Below are positions 42,495 through 53,701 of a stretch of DNA of 64,000 bases, piece by piece. The stretch lies in assembly GCA_020746835.1 (NCBI GenBank), contig JAGPNK010000001.1, forward strand, positions 5,704,001-5,768,000, in the 5' to 3' direction. A program made the translations under genes and the position numbers. The DNA is from Stachybotrys elegans. Lineage: Eukaryota; Ascomycota; Sordariomycetes; Hypocreales; Stachybotryaceae. Under the pieces are notes generated by a model. The model was not told where the DNA came from. It worked only from the letters and a program-made list of their open reading frames with translations, and made no database searches. Each line of letters begins with the position of its first letter. The stretch's first letter is position 1.

Positions 42495-44794
42495 CACGTA
42501 GCTTTCGTAGCATTCATCTGCCTGGATTGCTCACGATAATTTTCCAATAAAAGGATGACTGACCCTTTCGGTGTCTCATTGCTGCGCCTATCCTGTGGAG
42601 TTGTTGCGAGAGGTAAGCTGCGCGCACTTTAACCTTCAGTAGACAGCGTGTCAGCAGTATATCCTCTGATATCTTCCAACTGGGACATCAAGAGGTATTT
42701 TACTATATCCGAACCTATGCACACTCTGCAGCTATTCTCAGCTGATTTGCCCATTTTGGCTGGCTCCGACCTTGGTAGATGACTTCTTGTGTCCAGAGAA
42801 GCTAAGCTCGCCTACCTGCGCACCTCATGGCCCATGTCATGCGGACCTGTCAACACTCATATGGTGGCGCAGTGAACCGGAGGAATTTGTGAGATTATAG
42901 GTGAAATGGCGCAGCTAGTGAAGACTTCACCCAAATTGATACGTCGTGACGTTTATCCTTTTTGGTAGATCCTCAAACAGTCAACACCAGGGCGAGTCAG
43001 CGAGCCCTAGCATCAGAAAAGTCGGGCCGCTGGTTATTCGGTCGAGAGAAATATTGGCACCTCGAAGATGGCACACTGCGGTGATACATCAGTTGGAGTG
43101 CCGCTAACTAAGAAGGGAATGTTACTAGATTTCCACCAAAGCGTAGGCTGATGCGTTGATGTCCCTTTGACTGCACGTCTGACCTGTGCAGAACCAATGG
43201 TGGCCAGTAAGCCATGCAAAGAAGTTGGATAGGCCAACCTGTGCTACCGCCCGACCCATCCCCTACATCCTCTCCGTATGCCTTGTGATTATGTACATCT
43301 GCTGCGCACGTTCAGGGTACGTTAGCGTCTGTTGCGGGAAAAGCCTTGGTCCGTTGTTGATGCCTTACTGCCAGTGGGCCGATACTCATAGGTAGATCAA
43401 GATACCTGGCTAACCAGCTTTCACCGGGATGAGAGGAGAATGTACTTGCATAATTATTCATGTTGTGCACTCAAACACAACGCTCTGCTCTTCATATCAA
43501 GACCATCTTCCAATACCCAATCCCTTTGGCTTCCCACTGAGCTACGGTCGATCTCATCTTGTTTAGAATACTCGGTAAGCTTGGGCCAGCCTGGTAATTT
43601 TGGCCTGAACACATCTTAATTGCAGGGCCACCACGCGTTGTTTACCGCTCACACCACTTGGCAGTACAGACGGGGTGAAGTTGACATCATCCTCCCCATT
43701 AATCTTTTGTGGATCTGGGAGCGGCAAGGCCGCACAGACGGGTGGTTTTACCGAGATTGCAGGCCAGAAATGTCGCGAACTTTTATCGCGAGGCTAAGGG
43801 GCTTCCTGGTGGCGTGAGTCCCGTCTTCCCGTGGCGACGACGCGCTTCCCGCGTTCCAGCCGTCCAAGTTGTTGGATTCCGTGAGATAAGCCGGGCCCAA
43901 AACATATCCACATGTCAGCAAGCAGGCTGTTTCGAGTACAGCTACCGAGCTGGTTGCATGAATTAGGGCGGCGGCCTTATCCAGTTCTTTGCAGCCGAGT
44001 CGCGGCACTAATGTGTCATTCCTGAGCGGTATTCTCACCACCACAGAGCTGCGAGCCAATCAGTAGGTTGAACCGAAGTCCGTGTTCCTGACCGCATCTA
44101 CCACCAAGGAAGTCGTGTGAAGTTGTTGCAGAAATACAGGGGTGCCTGAAGCTATGCTGGTCTTGGCAGCATGTCATCCAGGAACTCGTCACAGAGATCA
44201 GCGTCCGGACCCACGGCTATGGAGCCATGGCAATCCGGCGGGATGATCTGCTATCGCATTGCAGGTTGCAGGACAGCTACTCCGTACTATCGCGGCAAAT
44301 TCCTTATCATAAGCCTCACTTGGACTACGGGACAGGTGAAGCGTAGCCCGGCAAACGGCAAACTAGAGAGGAGGCTCAGATTTGACGGCAGACGTCCACT
44401 CTTGGTTCGCCACTCTCAGACTGAGCCAGCCCTGACTCTAGAGGATTCCTCCATCTACTGTGGAAAACACGTGATTCTTCCAATGTCGTTGGACATCCGA
44501 CAAATCCCGGCTTCAACCTTGGTCACCAATGCGCCGATCCACATGTTATCCCGCCAAGAAATCTGTGCCAATGCTCAGGGGAGCTGCTATCAACACATGT
44601 TCTCCAGTTTTGGACCCCTTTTCAGCTTCATGTACGAGTATCAGAAGATTCCCAGAATCCTTGACTCCCGCTATCGTCGGTAGATACGGGCCTTGACCGA
44701 GCAGATTGCACTATTATGGACCCGAAAATACCCACAAGACTCCACTGTTGCCGTCATAATCCGCCGCCTGTTCCGCCGCTCGGCGTCCTTAGTG

Positions 44795-44840
44795 TTTTTT
44801 TTTCTCCTTCCTTTTTTTTCCTTTTTTTTTTTTCCCTCTT
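44795..44840 (+). repeat. Polypyrimidine (mostly T) tract
   Basis: 46 bases of only T and C, including runs of 8 to 13 T, about 0.5 kb before the reductase gene. Such nucleosome-excluding tracts are common in strong fungal promoters. Confidence 0.7.
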
Positions 44841-45199
44841 CATTCACTTTTCCACTTGACTTGACGTCGATGCTGCGGATCCTCATCGAAAATTGGATCT
44901 CGCGAAACCAAACAGTGGAGAAACGTGTCGGTGAAATGCCGCATTCCAGGCTGCTACGTTGCCGAACTCCAGAGCTGCTGTTCCACCATGCTCCAGGATC
45001 GTTGCATCTTGATTCCAAGAATTTCCTTGAATGACTCGTCCCTGGGTGGTCCCCTAGGGGTCTCATCTCCTGGTCCACCTGGAAAGATGGAAAGGCCGAA
45101 GGACCAAAAAAAAATCCACAAGGCGATGACGATACGGTGGACGTGAGGCAGAGCATCTTGGCTTCCGGGACGACGGTGTCGATGAGTGGGAAGGATAGA

Positions 45200-45206
45200 T
45201 ATAAAA
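45200..45206 (+). promoter_or_regulatory. TATA box of the aldo/keto reductase gene
   Basis: GATATAAAAGCC, with TATAAAA 151-157 bp before the ATG at 45357, then a CT-rich leader. Confidence 0.6.
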
Positions 45207-45356
45207 GCCTGACATTCTCAGGCCTTCTGTGATCCAATAATCGGCATCTCATCTTCATTCACTCTCTCTCTCTCTTCATCGTCTCTCTCGCTGTATCAAC
45301 ATCGATTTTGTTTCCCCTTCGTACCACAGCGCCTCTTTACTACAACAACTGTCACC

Positions 45357-46295
45357 ATGGCTCCCTCCGCAATCACCCCCGAGACTTCCCCCGAGCGACG
45401 TGTCTACGCCAAGAAGTCCATCAACGAGGACCAGCGATCCAGGTCCAACTCCATTGCCGCTGGAACCATCAAGCTCAACGACGGCAACGAGATCCCCACG
45501 GTTGCCCTTGGTGTCTACAAGGCACCCAATGGCCCCGAGACTGAGGCTGCCATCACCGCTGCGCTCGATGCTGGTTACCGTCACATCGACTCTGCTGCCC
45601 GCTACGCCAACGAGGAGGCATGCGGCCGAGCTATTCGCCGTTGGTTGGAAAAGACCGGTACTCCCCGCGAGGAGGTCTACGTTTGCTCCAAGCTCTGGGA
45701 CTCTGACCACGGATACGAGTCTACTTTCAATGCCCTCTGCCTGTCCCTCGAGAAGCTGGGACTCGACTACCTCGACCTGTACCTGATCCACTCCCCTGCC
45801 GAGGATGAGGAGAAGCGCCTCGAGAGCTGGCGTGCTCTCGAGACTGCCAAGCGCCTGGGCAAGGTGCGCTCCATCGGAGTGTCCAACTTTGGCGCCTCCC
45901 ACATTGAGAGCCTCGTCCAGAACGCCCGTGTTATCCCTGCAGTCAACCAGGTCGAGGTTCACCCCTTCTGCCAGCGTGAGCCCCTCGTTGAGCTTTGCGC
46001 CAAGTATGGCATCAAGATCGAGGCATACTCCCCGCTGGCTCGGGGTAACAAGCTCGAGGACCCCACCATTGGTGCCATTGCTGCCAAGTACGGCCGCACT
46101 CCTGCTCAGATCCTGCTCAACTGGAACGCCAGCCGTGGAAACGTTGTGCTCCCCAAGAGCCTGACCCCCTCCCGCATCCAGAGCAACCTGGAGAGCTTTG
46201 ACTTCCAGCTTGCCCAGGAGGACATTGACACCATCAACGCCCTTGGCAGCAGCGGCAACTATGTCACTGGCTCCATGCACAAGTCTGATGACTGA
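45357..46295 (+). CDS. Aldo/keto reductase
   Basis: An intronless frame of 312 residues. It has the complete catalytic tetrad of the AKR superfamily: Asp78 and Tyr83 in YRHIDSAARYANE, Lys112 in VCSKLWDSDH, and His145 in LDLYLIHSP. NADPH-binding residues are in LPKSLTPSRIQSN, and GKVRSIGVSNFG and VNQVEVHPFCQ are further family blocks. An extra N-terminal piece of about 35 residues is present before the first beta hairpin. Such enzymes reduce aldehydes, ketones or sugars using NADPH in the cytosol. Strong C/G-ending codon use and the CT-rich promoter suggest high expression. Its genetic neighbours give no clue to the substrate. Confidence 0.93.
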   Translation: MAPSAITPETSPERRVYAKKSINEDQRSRSNSIAAGTIKLNDGNEIPTVALGVYKAPNGPETEAAITAALDAGYRHIDSAARYANEEACGRAIRRWLEKTGTPREEVYVCSKLWDSDHGYESTFNALCLSLEKLGLDYLDLYLIHSPAEDEEKRLESWRALETAKRLGKVRSIGVSNFGASHIESLVQNARVIPAVNQVEVHPFCQREPLVELCAKYGIKIEAYSPLARGNKLEDPTIGAIAAKYGRTPAQILLNWNASRGNVVLPKSLTPSRIQSNLESFDFQLAQEDIDTINALGSSGNYVTGSMHKSDD

Positions 46296-47930
46296 ACGAG
46301 CACTTCTTGACGAAGGCTCGAATACAACGACGTTACGATAAGCACTCACCCCCTATCAAGGCAAGCGGTGCGATGCCTTTGGGTATTTTGCATAGATTAG
46401 AATTTGAGAGAATATAGAAGCGATACCATCCAAGGATATTGGAAGAAGATAGACACTGGAGGACCGTAACGCAGGGTGGTTCACCCTCGAAGGTCTGCTC
46501 ATATACCAGTTAGGAACAATACTAAAGCACTCGATTTTTTTTTATTCCAAATTACAGATGATATCCTTAAGTGATGGAATATTGCCCATTGCAGAATGAA
46601 ATGCTTCTGCATGGATAACAAGCATTTCCAGATCAGGCATCCTTTCCCAGTCTGATGTTTCGTTTACTGTACCTAAGGCTGTGCTCGAGGAACATGGACT
46701 AGTTCAGGCCTGTAAGATTTGTTGCACACGAAGTGTGGGACCACAGATGCACAGGTAGAAGGCACGCCTACATTCAGACCTTTCTTGTCTCCAGCTAGCC
46801 TTGCTCCTACAGTGCACATTGGCAGCAATGGGGTCCATTTGCAGTTACTGTCGAAAGCCCACCAAATGGGTAAATGATATGATATCGAACCCGACATCAG
46901 GAATCCCAATATCAATAGATAATAGGTGCAGAAATTGAGGCTGTTTCTCACACGCCATAAATAGAACGTCAGCCAATAATTTTTCCACACGTCGTGATCT
47001 TGCTTCCCGATCGGGGTTATGATATATTACTTACACCTCCTCGGAATAGATGCAATAATCAACTAAATGCTTACGTGGATGCCAGTGACCTCCTCTGTCA
47101 TATTTCGTAGGATTCAGGACTTCGATCTGCGATAATACGGTGGTGCACGCAGAATACCTAGGTGGTGACATCAAGCCTCAATGAACACGTCGCAAGCCCA
47201 GACACCCACCTGGTCTGGTGAATGGGACTGGAACCCTGTGTGGCGTCTTGGTGGAGGGCAGTGCGAACACCTATTTCGAGCAGTCTAGCGGACAGACGAT
47301 GCTTCTTGGGGCCGAATAAAGGCGAGCTCTGCCACTGAACCCCAAGGCCTAACGATAGGCAGGAATGTAGGAGGGATCAAGATTTAGTGCAGCGGCTCGG
47401 TGGCACCAAGCGGCGAACAATTCGTTTGTTTGATGGTCTAGAACAGTCCTCTGATCACGAGGTGGATACTCTAAACGCATGGCATGCACATGCAACGTCC
47501 ACGTCAGGATTGCGAAAGTCCATTATTGTGCATTAATTTTCTCCCCTGCTCTCGATTTATCAATCATCTTCTTTTACCACGCTGCTGAGAACAATATGCA
47601 TGAGAGTGAGATTTCGTGCCTGCTCCATATGTGAATGATGGTGGCGTGAATCGTTGCTCTAGTAGGCCTCAGGCAAAGAGTGGCTGTACAAAGGCATACA
47701 TGATCTGTAGCCTAGGACTTAGCCCCGATGTCTTGGTCGCAATTGTCGTCACATGCATTTCCATAGTTCTGGATAGTCAGCACTAGGTTGAACTTATTCA
47801 CCGACCAAGGGCTGACGCGCACATATAAAGGCAGACCATGCGCCTGGTCAGACGAACCTGGGGGACAATTCTGAACATTTCTTATTACCCATCAATTGTT
47901 CTACCAAATCCTTGACCAACCAGGTACAAA
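46296..47930. other. Intergenic, about 1.6 kb
   Basis: 3' flank of the reductase gene and promoter of the membrane-protein gene, with a TATA box at 47824. A minus-strand frame at 46673-46990 has a short hydrophobic stretch and four later Cys residues but lacks an ATG before the hydrophobic part; it is only a weak candidate. Confidence 0.45.
47824..47830 (+). promoter_or_regulatory. TATA box of the membrane-protein gene
   Basis: CATATAAAGG, with TATAAAG 101-107 bp before the ATG at 47931. Confidence 0.55.
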
Positions 47931-48626
47931 ATGACATCTCGAATGCCGTTATACATCTCATTGGGCCTTCTTATGGTCGTGTCTATCATTGAATTGTCAT
48001 TTGTTTCGTCTACCGTCGGCTTTCTACACGGCACAGCCAGTGGCAACTTCCAATTTCTTTGGAACAATGCGGCCTTCTATCTAAATGGAAAGCCCAAAAA
48101 CTTCCTCCTGGATCAAGGGCATACAAGCAATGCAGCATCGGGAACTGCCTTTATCCTCGTGGGCTGTGGAGGAATCGTCGCCCTTTGGATCACCTCAAAG
48201 TCGAAACCCAGTCGATTTGGTCTACTCTACTATTACACTTGGGTTCTCATCAACATTCTATCGCTCTGCCTTACCCTGGGCGCACTCATTTACGTGTTTG
48301 TCGTCACAAACAACCACAATGGACAGCGAATCGATCAAGCGATGGCAGCGAGGCTGGACGGTGACCCTTACGACCTGGATACATGGACACCGCAGAACTG
48401 GTTCTCTGCTGTTCTCAAACTAGATCTATTGGACGACAGGGGTGTTATTTCGAGGAACTATCACGTCATGCGCGGATGGCAGTTCAACTTGATACCGTTC
48501 TTCATTATCCAGTTCTTTGAAACAGGTCTTGCATTGATGGATGCGCAAGCCAAGAGAAAAGCATGGAACTCTCCTATTGGTAAGGAAGACTTCCGGGACA
48601 AGGAATCTATTGGCCAGCGGTCTTGA
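47931..48626 (+). CDS. Four-helix membrane protein, unknown function
   Basis: An intronless frame of 231 residues. Hydrophobic segments lie at about residues 8-30 (LGLLMVVSIIELSFV), 73-92, 103-128 (WVLINILSLCLTLGALIYVF) and 186-205 (FNLIPFFIIQFFETGLAL). The loop between helices 3 and 4 is about 55 residues long and contains DTWTPQNWFSAVL. The tail is charged. The layout of four helices with a long extracellular loop resembles fungal SUR7/MARVEL-like proteins in general shape only; I do not recognise a family. It is expected in the plasma membrane or another internal membrane. The ATG at 47931 with a TATA box 101-107 bp upstream is convincing. Confidence 0.78.
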   Translation: MTSRMPLYISLGLLMVVSIIELSFVSSTVGFLHGTASGNFQFLWNNAAFYLNGKPKNFLLDQGHTSNAASGTAFILVGCGGIVALWITSKSKPSRFGLLYYYTWVLINILSLCLTLGALIYVFVVTNNHNGQRIDQAMAARLDGDPYDLDTWTPQNWFSAVLKLDLLDDRGVISRNYHVMRGWQFNLIPFFIIQFFETGLALMDAQAKRKAWNSPIGKEDFRDKESIGQRS

Positions 48627-49220
48627 GGGAAATCCTATTCCGATTTATGGGTGGACTGTTCTTGCAGAACCTCACGATCACTAATACATGATTGCCGCTA
48701 GGTGAAAGCCTAAATGGACAGAAATATCATCTTATCGCTTTAAAGTAGACGAACCACTGTGGCAATGAGCCCTTGTACTCTTGATTCACCAATGAATAGG
48801 TATCACGGCTGCCTTCGACCATGCAAGACGCTCTTTGCTAGTAATACATGGGACCAGTTGTATGTGGGTGTTCGTCTTCAATGATTCAAGGTGCCGTAAG
48901 AGTTGGCATAAACCCATAATAGTACAGAGAGGAAGGCAAGATATGATCTTGGATCATCATCCTATGAATACTGGATCGGACTGGACGTGCCCTTCCATAG
49001 GCTCTTGTATCGTTTCCTTGGTGCACCGCCTTGCTCATTACCAACGCCAAAGTTAACGCTGAACGAAGCGCCCTTTGGACGCTATTTCTTTGGTTAGAAA
49101 GAAAGTCACCTATGGCTGATAGGACCTTCCAGCTCACATTAGGATTGAGAAGGACTATGAAATCTAGACTCCGCTTGTATTGTTCCCCAGTTTTGGCAAC
49201 AAAAGAAAAAGAAATCAAGT
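48627..49220. other. Convergent 3' flanks, about 0.6 kb
   Basis: Spacer between the membrane-protein gene and the AAA ATPase gene, which run towards each other. No feature was recognised. Confidence 0.6.
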
Positions 49221-50886
49221 CTATGAGCTGTCTTCCTCCTTGTTGTCTTCCTCATCGCTTTGGGTTCCAGTATCATTGGCGGCTACAATGACCTTTTTCA
49301 ACATACGTGCCTTCTCTGCTTCGACCCATGCAGGAGCTCTCTCGACAGCTGCTTGGACGTTTCCTCGTTGAGTGAGAAGATATTCCTGTACTTGAGCTGG
49401 AGTGAATGTTTCCGGGGGTATTGAGAGGGCGAATCTCTCTGCAAGCTTCTCTAGCTCCTGGTCATTTATCGAATTCGATCCCTTGTCTCGATCCAGAACA
49501 GGTGGGTGGTCTTTGAGCCCAACCCCGTCATCCCCCTCAATTTGCTTGCTAGATGCAGGGTGCACCAAGCCCATGATCCTAAGAAACATGGAACGTGCAC
49601 TGTCATAAGAAATGTATCCCAGATAGACCTTCTTGTCAATACGGCCGGGACGGGTGAGTGCTTCATCCAGGAGTTCTGGCGAGTTTGCTGTCATGACGAC
49701 AACTCGACCTTCCAGAGAGGCGACGCCATCCAGAACGTTGAGAAGCCCAGAAAGCGTGCAGGGTTGTTCGTCAGAGTCGCTTGATGACTTGGACTTTTTG
49801 CGTCCCCTCTCGAGCCGGATTCCATCGATATCCTCCATCAGAACCAAGCAGCTTGAAGGAAGCGAGTTGAACTGAGACTCCAGTTCGCGATCTCCGTCTA
49901 GGCTGGAAAGACGTAGAATATATAGCGGGAGTTTGATTATCCCCGCGATAGCCATGCATAACGAGGTTTTGCCTACAACACACTTGGTTAATGTCTGCTA
50001 GGAAGTCGGACGTCTCAGATCTCACCTGTACCGGGTGGGCCATATAAAAGATAGCCTCGGCGGTAGGGAATGCCCCTGTCTGTATAGAAGCGCCTTGTCT
50101 CCGGGTCGATGTAGTCCTGGATATCCTCCAAGAGGTCTTGCTTAATCTCTGGGTCGAGATGAATTGTCTCTAGAGGCCTGGTTGGCTGCAGGCTTTGCTC
50201 ACACCATGAGCCATCACTGGAGGTGAATACCGACACAAACGACTCGACGCGCCCACGGCTAAAAGCTCGGCAAGTGTTGAGGAATTTCTTAATGGGAGCC
50301 ACGGTACGGCCCAGGCAAACAATTCGGATGGCTTCCTCCTCGTGCCCATAGCCACGATAAGGCGCCGGCGGTGTATATGAGCCTTTTATGTGGACAAAGA
50401 ACAACCGCCGTTCGAAAATGAACCAGGTAGATTGCTTCTCTGGGGAGAAATAGACGCTGTCAGTCTGCGGTACGGGTTGCGTCCTTGACAGACCGAAGAC
50501 GCGCCGATGCTCCCTCAACCGCTCCATTTCGCCCTTGTTCGTATGGGCGTTCCAAAAGCGCGCCTTGCGTGGCCACAGGACATTTGTCGATACCCAGTCG
50601 GTCACCTCTTTGGTGAGCCGATCTTCGGCGTCCAAGGTGACACTGGCGATGAAGCGTCTGGTGAGGGGCTGCCATACTGAGCTTATTGCTGCCGGCGAGT
50701 TAGCCACGCCCAAAGACATAGTGGGATCTCATCGTACTGACCTGGCAAATTGTACCATTGTGTGAACAAAAAGCTGAGAATGGTGGCAAGACTGAGAAGC
50801 GTGTTTGCGCCCGGCAGTCTCCATTCAGAGAAGAATTGGACCAACGCCAGGACTTGCTTGGACTTTGGCTCAACAAGGGACAACAT
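49221..50886 (-). CDS. BCS1-like mitochondrial AAA ATPase
   Basis: Exons 50742-50886, 50026-50676 and 49221-49972 (introns 65 and 53 bp) encode 515 residues. The first exon carries a membrane segment (LLSLATILSFLFTQWY) at about residues 28-45. The BCS1 N-terminal domain follows (RRFIASVTLDAEDRLTKEV). The AAA domain has Walker A GPPGTGKTS with Lys267, split by the second intron, Walker B CLVLMEDID at residues 307-315, and TRPGRIDKK with the arginine finger. In yeast, BCS1 inserts the Rieske protein into complex III; fungal genomes carry additional BCS1-like paralogs of unknown role, and the ornate C-terminus here (Ser/Asp-rich loop SSSDSDE, acidic tail EEDNKEEDSS) points to a paralog rather than the core protein. 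Confidence 0.9.
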
Positions 50887-51914
50887 TTCGGCTGGCTGAT
50901 AGGTCCGATACACCCGAGCTGACTGCCTCCGTATGAGATGGGACCTGTTGGCTTTTGTAGCAGGCCGCAGAGCCTCAGACAGATGAAGGGAAGAAAAGCT
51001 AGGCAGCAATGTGGGCTGCAGCCTAGAATCCAGCCTGTCATACAGGCCTGCATCCAATGAGCCAGCCAACCAAGCAGGAGTGGAGCAGATGACTGGCCAG
51101 GCGTACAAACCAAGGCGCTTAGCATGAGAGCCCCAGATGGACGTAATCCAGCTACTGCCAAGCGTGCCAAGCGTGCCAATTGGCAGTAGAAAAAATCGGT
51201 CATCTCTGTTGTTGGTAATCTTTCTCAAATTGGGTGAGTTGTCTTTACTTCCAGTTTCTTGAATGAATTACTCATATGAGCCCATGATTCATCACCTTTC
51301 TCAACCGGACATCTCACTGCACCAAAGCTCAAGTCATCCTCAAGACTGATTGGAGTGACAGAGGATCTATCAAGTTTATTGGCTTAGGCAATTCGTATAT
51401 ATATATCGAAGTAGCTTTTGGTACTGGTGATCAATCCAACCGGAAGCATCATCACAGATTAACGGTTCTATGATAGAGTAGGTGCGTGCAGTAAGGGGAA
51501 AAAAACAATCCGATCAATGATGGTTGCCCTGCTGCCTGCAGGACTAAAGAACAGAGTCAAACAATGATGGGATTGGATTGTCGGTTCTATTTGCGAATGG
51601 CAGTGATAATGCATCCTCCGCCAGTACGGAGTGGACGATGTACCTTGTGAAGCTCAGTAAGCTAGGGATCCGGCCATCAACAACTTAATGAGGCGTATAT
51701 ACTGTAACTCCCTCGATACAGATCTGATCCCTCCAACAGAGGCTGACAATTCTCGTCCGTCGAAGGTTAACAGTTCCAATCTCCTCGTGAATGGTATTTT
51801 TCCGCTACAGGATAAAGGGACACTATGTTATGAGGTTGTATTGGACAAGTATTGCACCTCTATCTATCTACACATCAAGAGTATGCGGAAACACATGGCC
51901 GTGTATCATGATCC
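50887..51914. other. Intergenic, about 1.0 kb
   Basis: Upstream of the AAA ATPase gene and downstream of the aldolase gene. It includes a 9-bp tandem motif (GCCAAGCGT, about 2.5 copies at 51158-51179) and an AT run at 51397-51407. The frame upstream of the ATPase start is open but has no ATG. No gene was recognised. Confidence 0.5.
51158..51179. repeat. Short tandem repeat (9-bp unit)
   Basis: GCCAAGCGT is repeated twice and followed by GCCA, upstream of the BCS1-like gene. Confidence 0.7.
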
Positions 51915-52969
51915 TCACAACGCCTTCTCCTCTTCGCTGAGAATATTACAAGTCTCGTAGATCCAGGCCTGCTTCTTAGCATCACTGTACTGCGGGTACG
52001 GGCGACGGCAGTGGCAGCTTTCTTGTGGATAGCCTAGCATCTTCGCTACCACCCACTTGGTACCGTTGATGCCACCCTTACCGAAACCCCATTCCATCTG
52101 AGCGAGTTTAAGTTGTGCAAGGGATGCCTCCTTCTCTTTTCCCTGAGTGTATAGGTCGTATATGCGGATGCAGCACTGAGATTACGCGTTAATAAAGGCA
52201 GAGAGGTGATGAGCAGCGTTAATACCTTGGGGAATAGATTGGCGACACCGGTGATGACGCCAGTACCACCCGTTGACAGGGCGGGAACCAGCCAGTCGCT
52301 CTGTCCAGCAAGGGCTGAGAAATCTAGAGGATCGAACTCTGCCCTCACACGGGCAACCTTGGCGATTCCACCACAGGTCAACTTGACACCAACAATATTG
52401 GGGTGCTTTCCCAGCTTCGACAGCATTTCTGAGTTCACATCGAGCCCGGCGACAACACCGGGGAAGTTGTAAATGACGACTGGCACGGGGCTGGCATCCG
52501 CAAGCTCCTCGAAGAAGGCCACAATGGCATCCTCGGTCATGGCGAAATGGAAATAGCTCGGAACAAGGACAAGCGCAAAGTCGGCGCCAGCCTCTGCGGC
52601 CAGGCGAGTCTCGGCAATGACATCTCTTGTGGTGGAGCCGCCGCATCCTAGAGTGATGGGGAGATCGGGACGGCCATGCTGTGTTGCCAGTTCACGGGTG
52701 AGCTTCACGAGAGCGGCCTTCTCCGTGTGGTTGAGAGTAACAGCTTCTCCATTGGTGCCGGCAATGACGACTTGATTTCCAGTAAGCAACTTGTCCCCCC
52801 GCCCTGGGTGGAGGTACTTACTGCCATGTAGCCCAGATTTGACGAGAAACTCCAAGTGCTTTCGTTGAACATCCCAGTCAATCTCCTGCTCCTGCGTGCC
52901 TTGGAACCACGTCAAGCTTGGAACGTGAACACCAGGAGGGTAAGACTTTGCGCGCGCCATGGAGCCCAT
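51915..52969 (-). CDS. DapA-family aldolase (4-hydroxy-2-oxoglutarate aldolase-like)
   Basis: Exons 52822-52969, 52226-52770 and 51915-52175 encode 317 residues; introns are 51 bp (52771-52821) and 50 bp. The first intron is a multiple of three with no stop, so it reads through, but removal restores SGLHGIVIAGTNGEAVTL, the proper DapA strand-turn. The Schiff-base lysine is Lys179 in NIVGVKLTCGG, and the catalytic Tyr is Tyr150 in VVIYNFPG. Enzymes of this fold cleave or form C-C bonds with pyruvate: dihydrodipicolinate synthase, 4-hydroxy-2-oxoglutarate aldolase, or sugar-acid aldolases. I prefer an aldolase role because fungi make lysine by another route. The start is the ATG at 52969; a second Met lies three codons later. 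The next gene to the right is a regulator. Confidence 0.9.
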
Positions 52970-53701
52970 TGGTGAGTCTACAATGCTATTGGTATCCGTA
53001 GCAACGGATGTATTGCACAGGCTTGCAATATGAGATGTTGCAAGCCAGGAAATAGCAACGTCGAATGGTAAGATTGGCAACACAAGGGGAAGGAGGAAGA
53101 AGAAGAGGCAGCGTGGTAGTCTTGAGTGAAATCTAATAAACAGTGTCAGTGTATCTGCTCTTGACAAATTGGAATCCGCCCAAGTGAGGGGCACCATCCA
53201 AGACGATGAATGACCTAAGTTTACCGACAAGAGACGAGCCGAAGAGGGAGCCAGGCTGTGGCTGTGGGTCACACAAATAGCGTATCCGACGAAGTCGATC
53301 CAATCCTGCACCAAAGCCGACAAGACGAGGAGTGAATGCATTGGGAGGTTCGCCACAGATGTGATCAAGTGGTTGAGCGAGGCCAAGCGAAACGCTACAT
53401 GTTGCCTCAAGTCCCGCCATTTACGATATTAATTGCCTCGATCGAACAATACAACAACAATTATTTATCCTTAGGCCTTGTGATGGAATCGAAAAAGTGT
53501 TAGCGTAGCCGACGGCATGGGGCTTCCCCAATCCTCCCCACGTTTGGCGACGAGTTCCCCCACACGACTCATTCAGGTCCCAAGTGAGGGGTAGGACTGA
53601 CGAAGACCGAGGTAGTGCATTGAAAGTGGTACACCAGGCCCTCTGCCGAATAGTGCCCATGAGGTTAGATTACTTCTGGCTCCTAGTTTACAATGTATTG
53701 G
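52970..53701. other. Intergenic, about 0.7 kb
   Basis: Promoter and probable 5' leader of the aldolase gene, then the 3' flank of the regulator gene. The aldolase frame stays open far upstream, without homology, and this may be a leader. No other feature was recognised. Confidence 0.5.

Larger units (their letters stand above)
42401..45356. other. Divergent intergenic region, about 3.0 kb
   Basis: Between the 6-Cys gene (minus) and the aldo/keto reductase gene (plus). It contains a 170-codon ATG frame at 44171-44683 without family features, a pyrimidine tract at 44795-44840, and a CT-repeat leader at 45261-45290 next to the reductase start. No other gene was recognised. Confidence 0.5.

Noticed and set aside
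44171..44683. 170-codon ATG frame before the reductase gene
   Set aside because: No family features, no signal peptide, and no promoter elements close by; it is possible by chance in a 3-kb spacer.
45276..46349. 357-codon frame opposite the aldo/keto reductase gene
   Set aside because: Shadow frame with low-complexity content; the plus strand has a full catalytic tetrad.
46673..46990. Possible small Cys-containing protein on the minus strand
   Set aside because: A hydrophobic stretch precedes four Cys residues, but there is no ATG before it and no convincing upstream exon.
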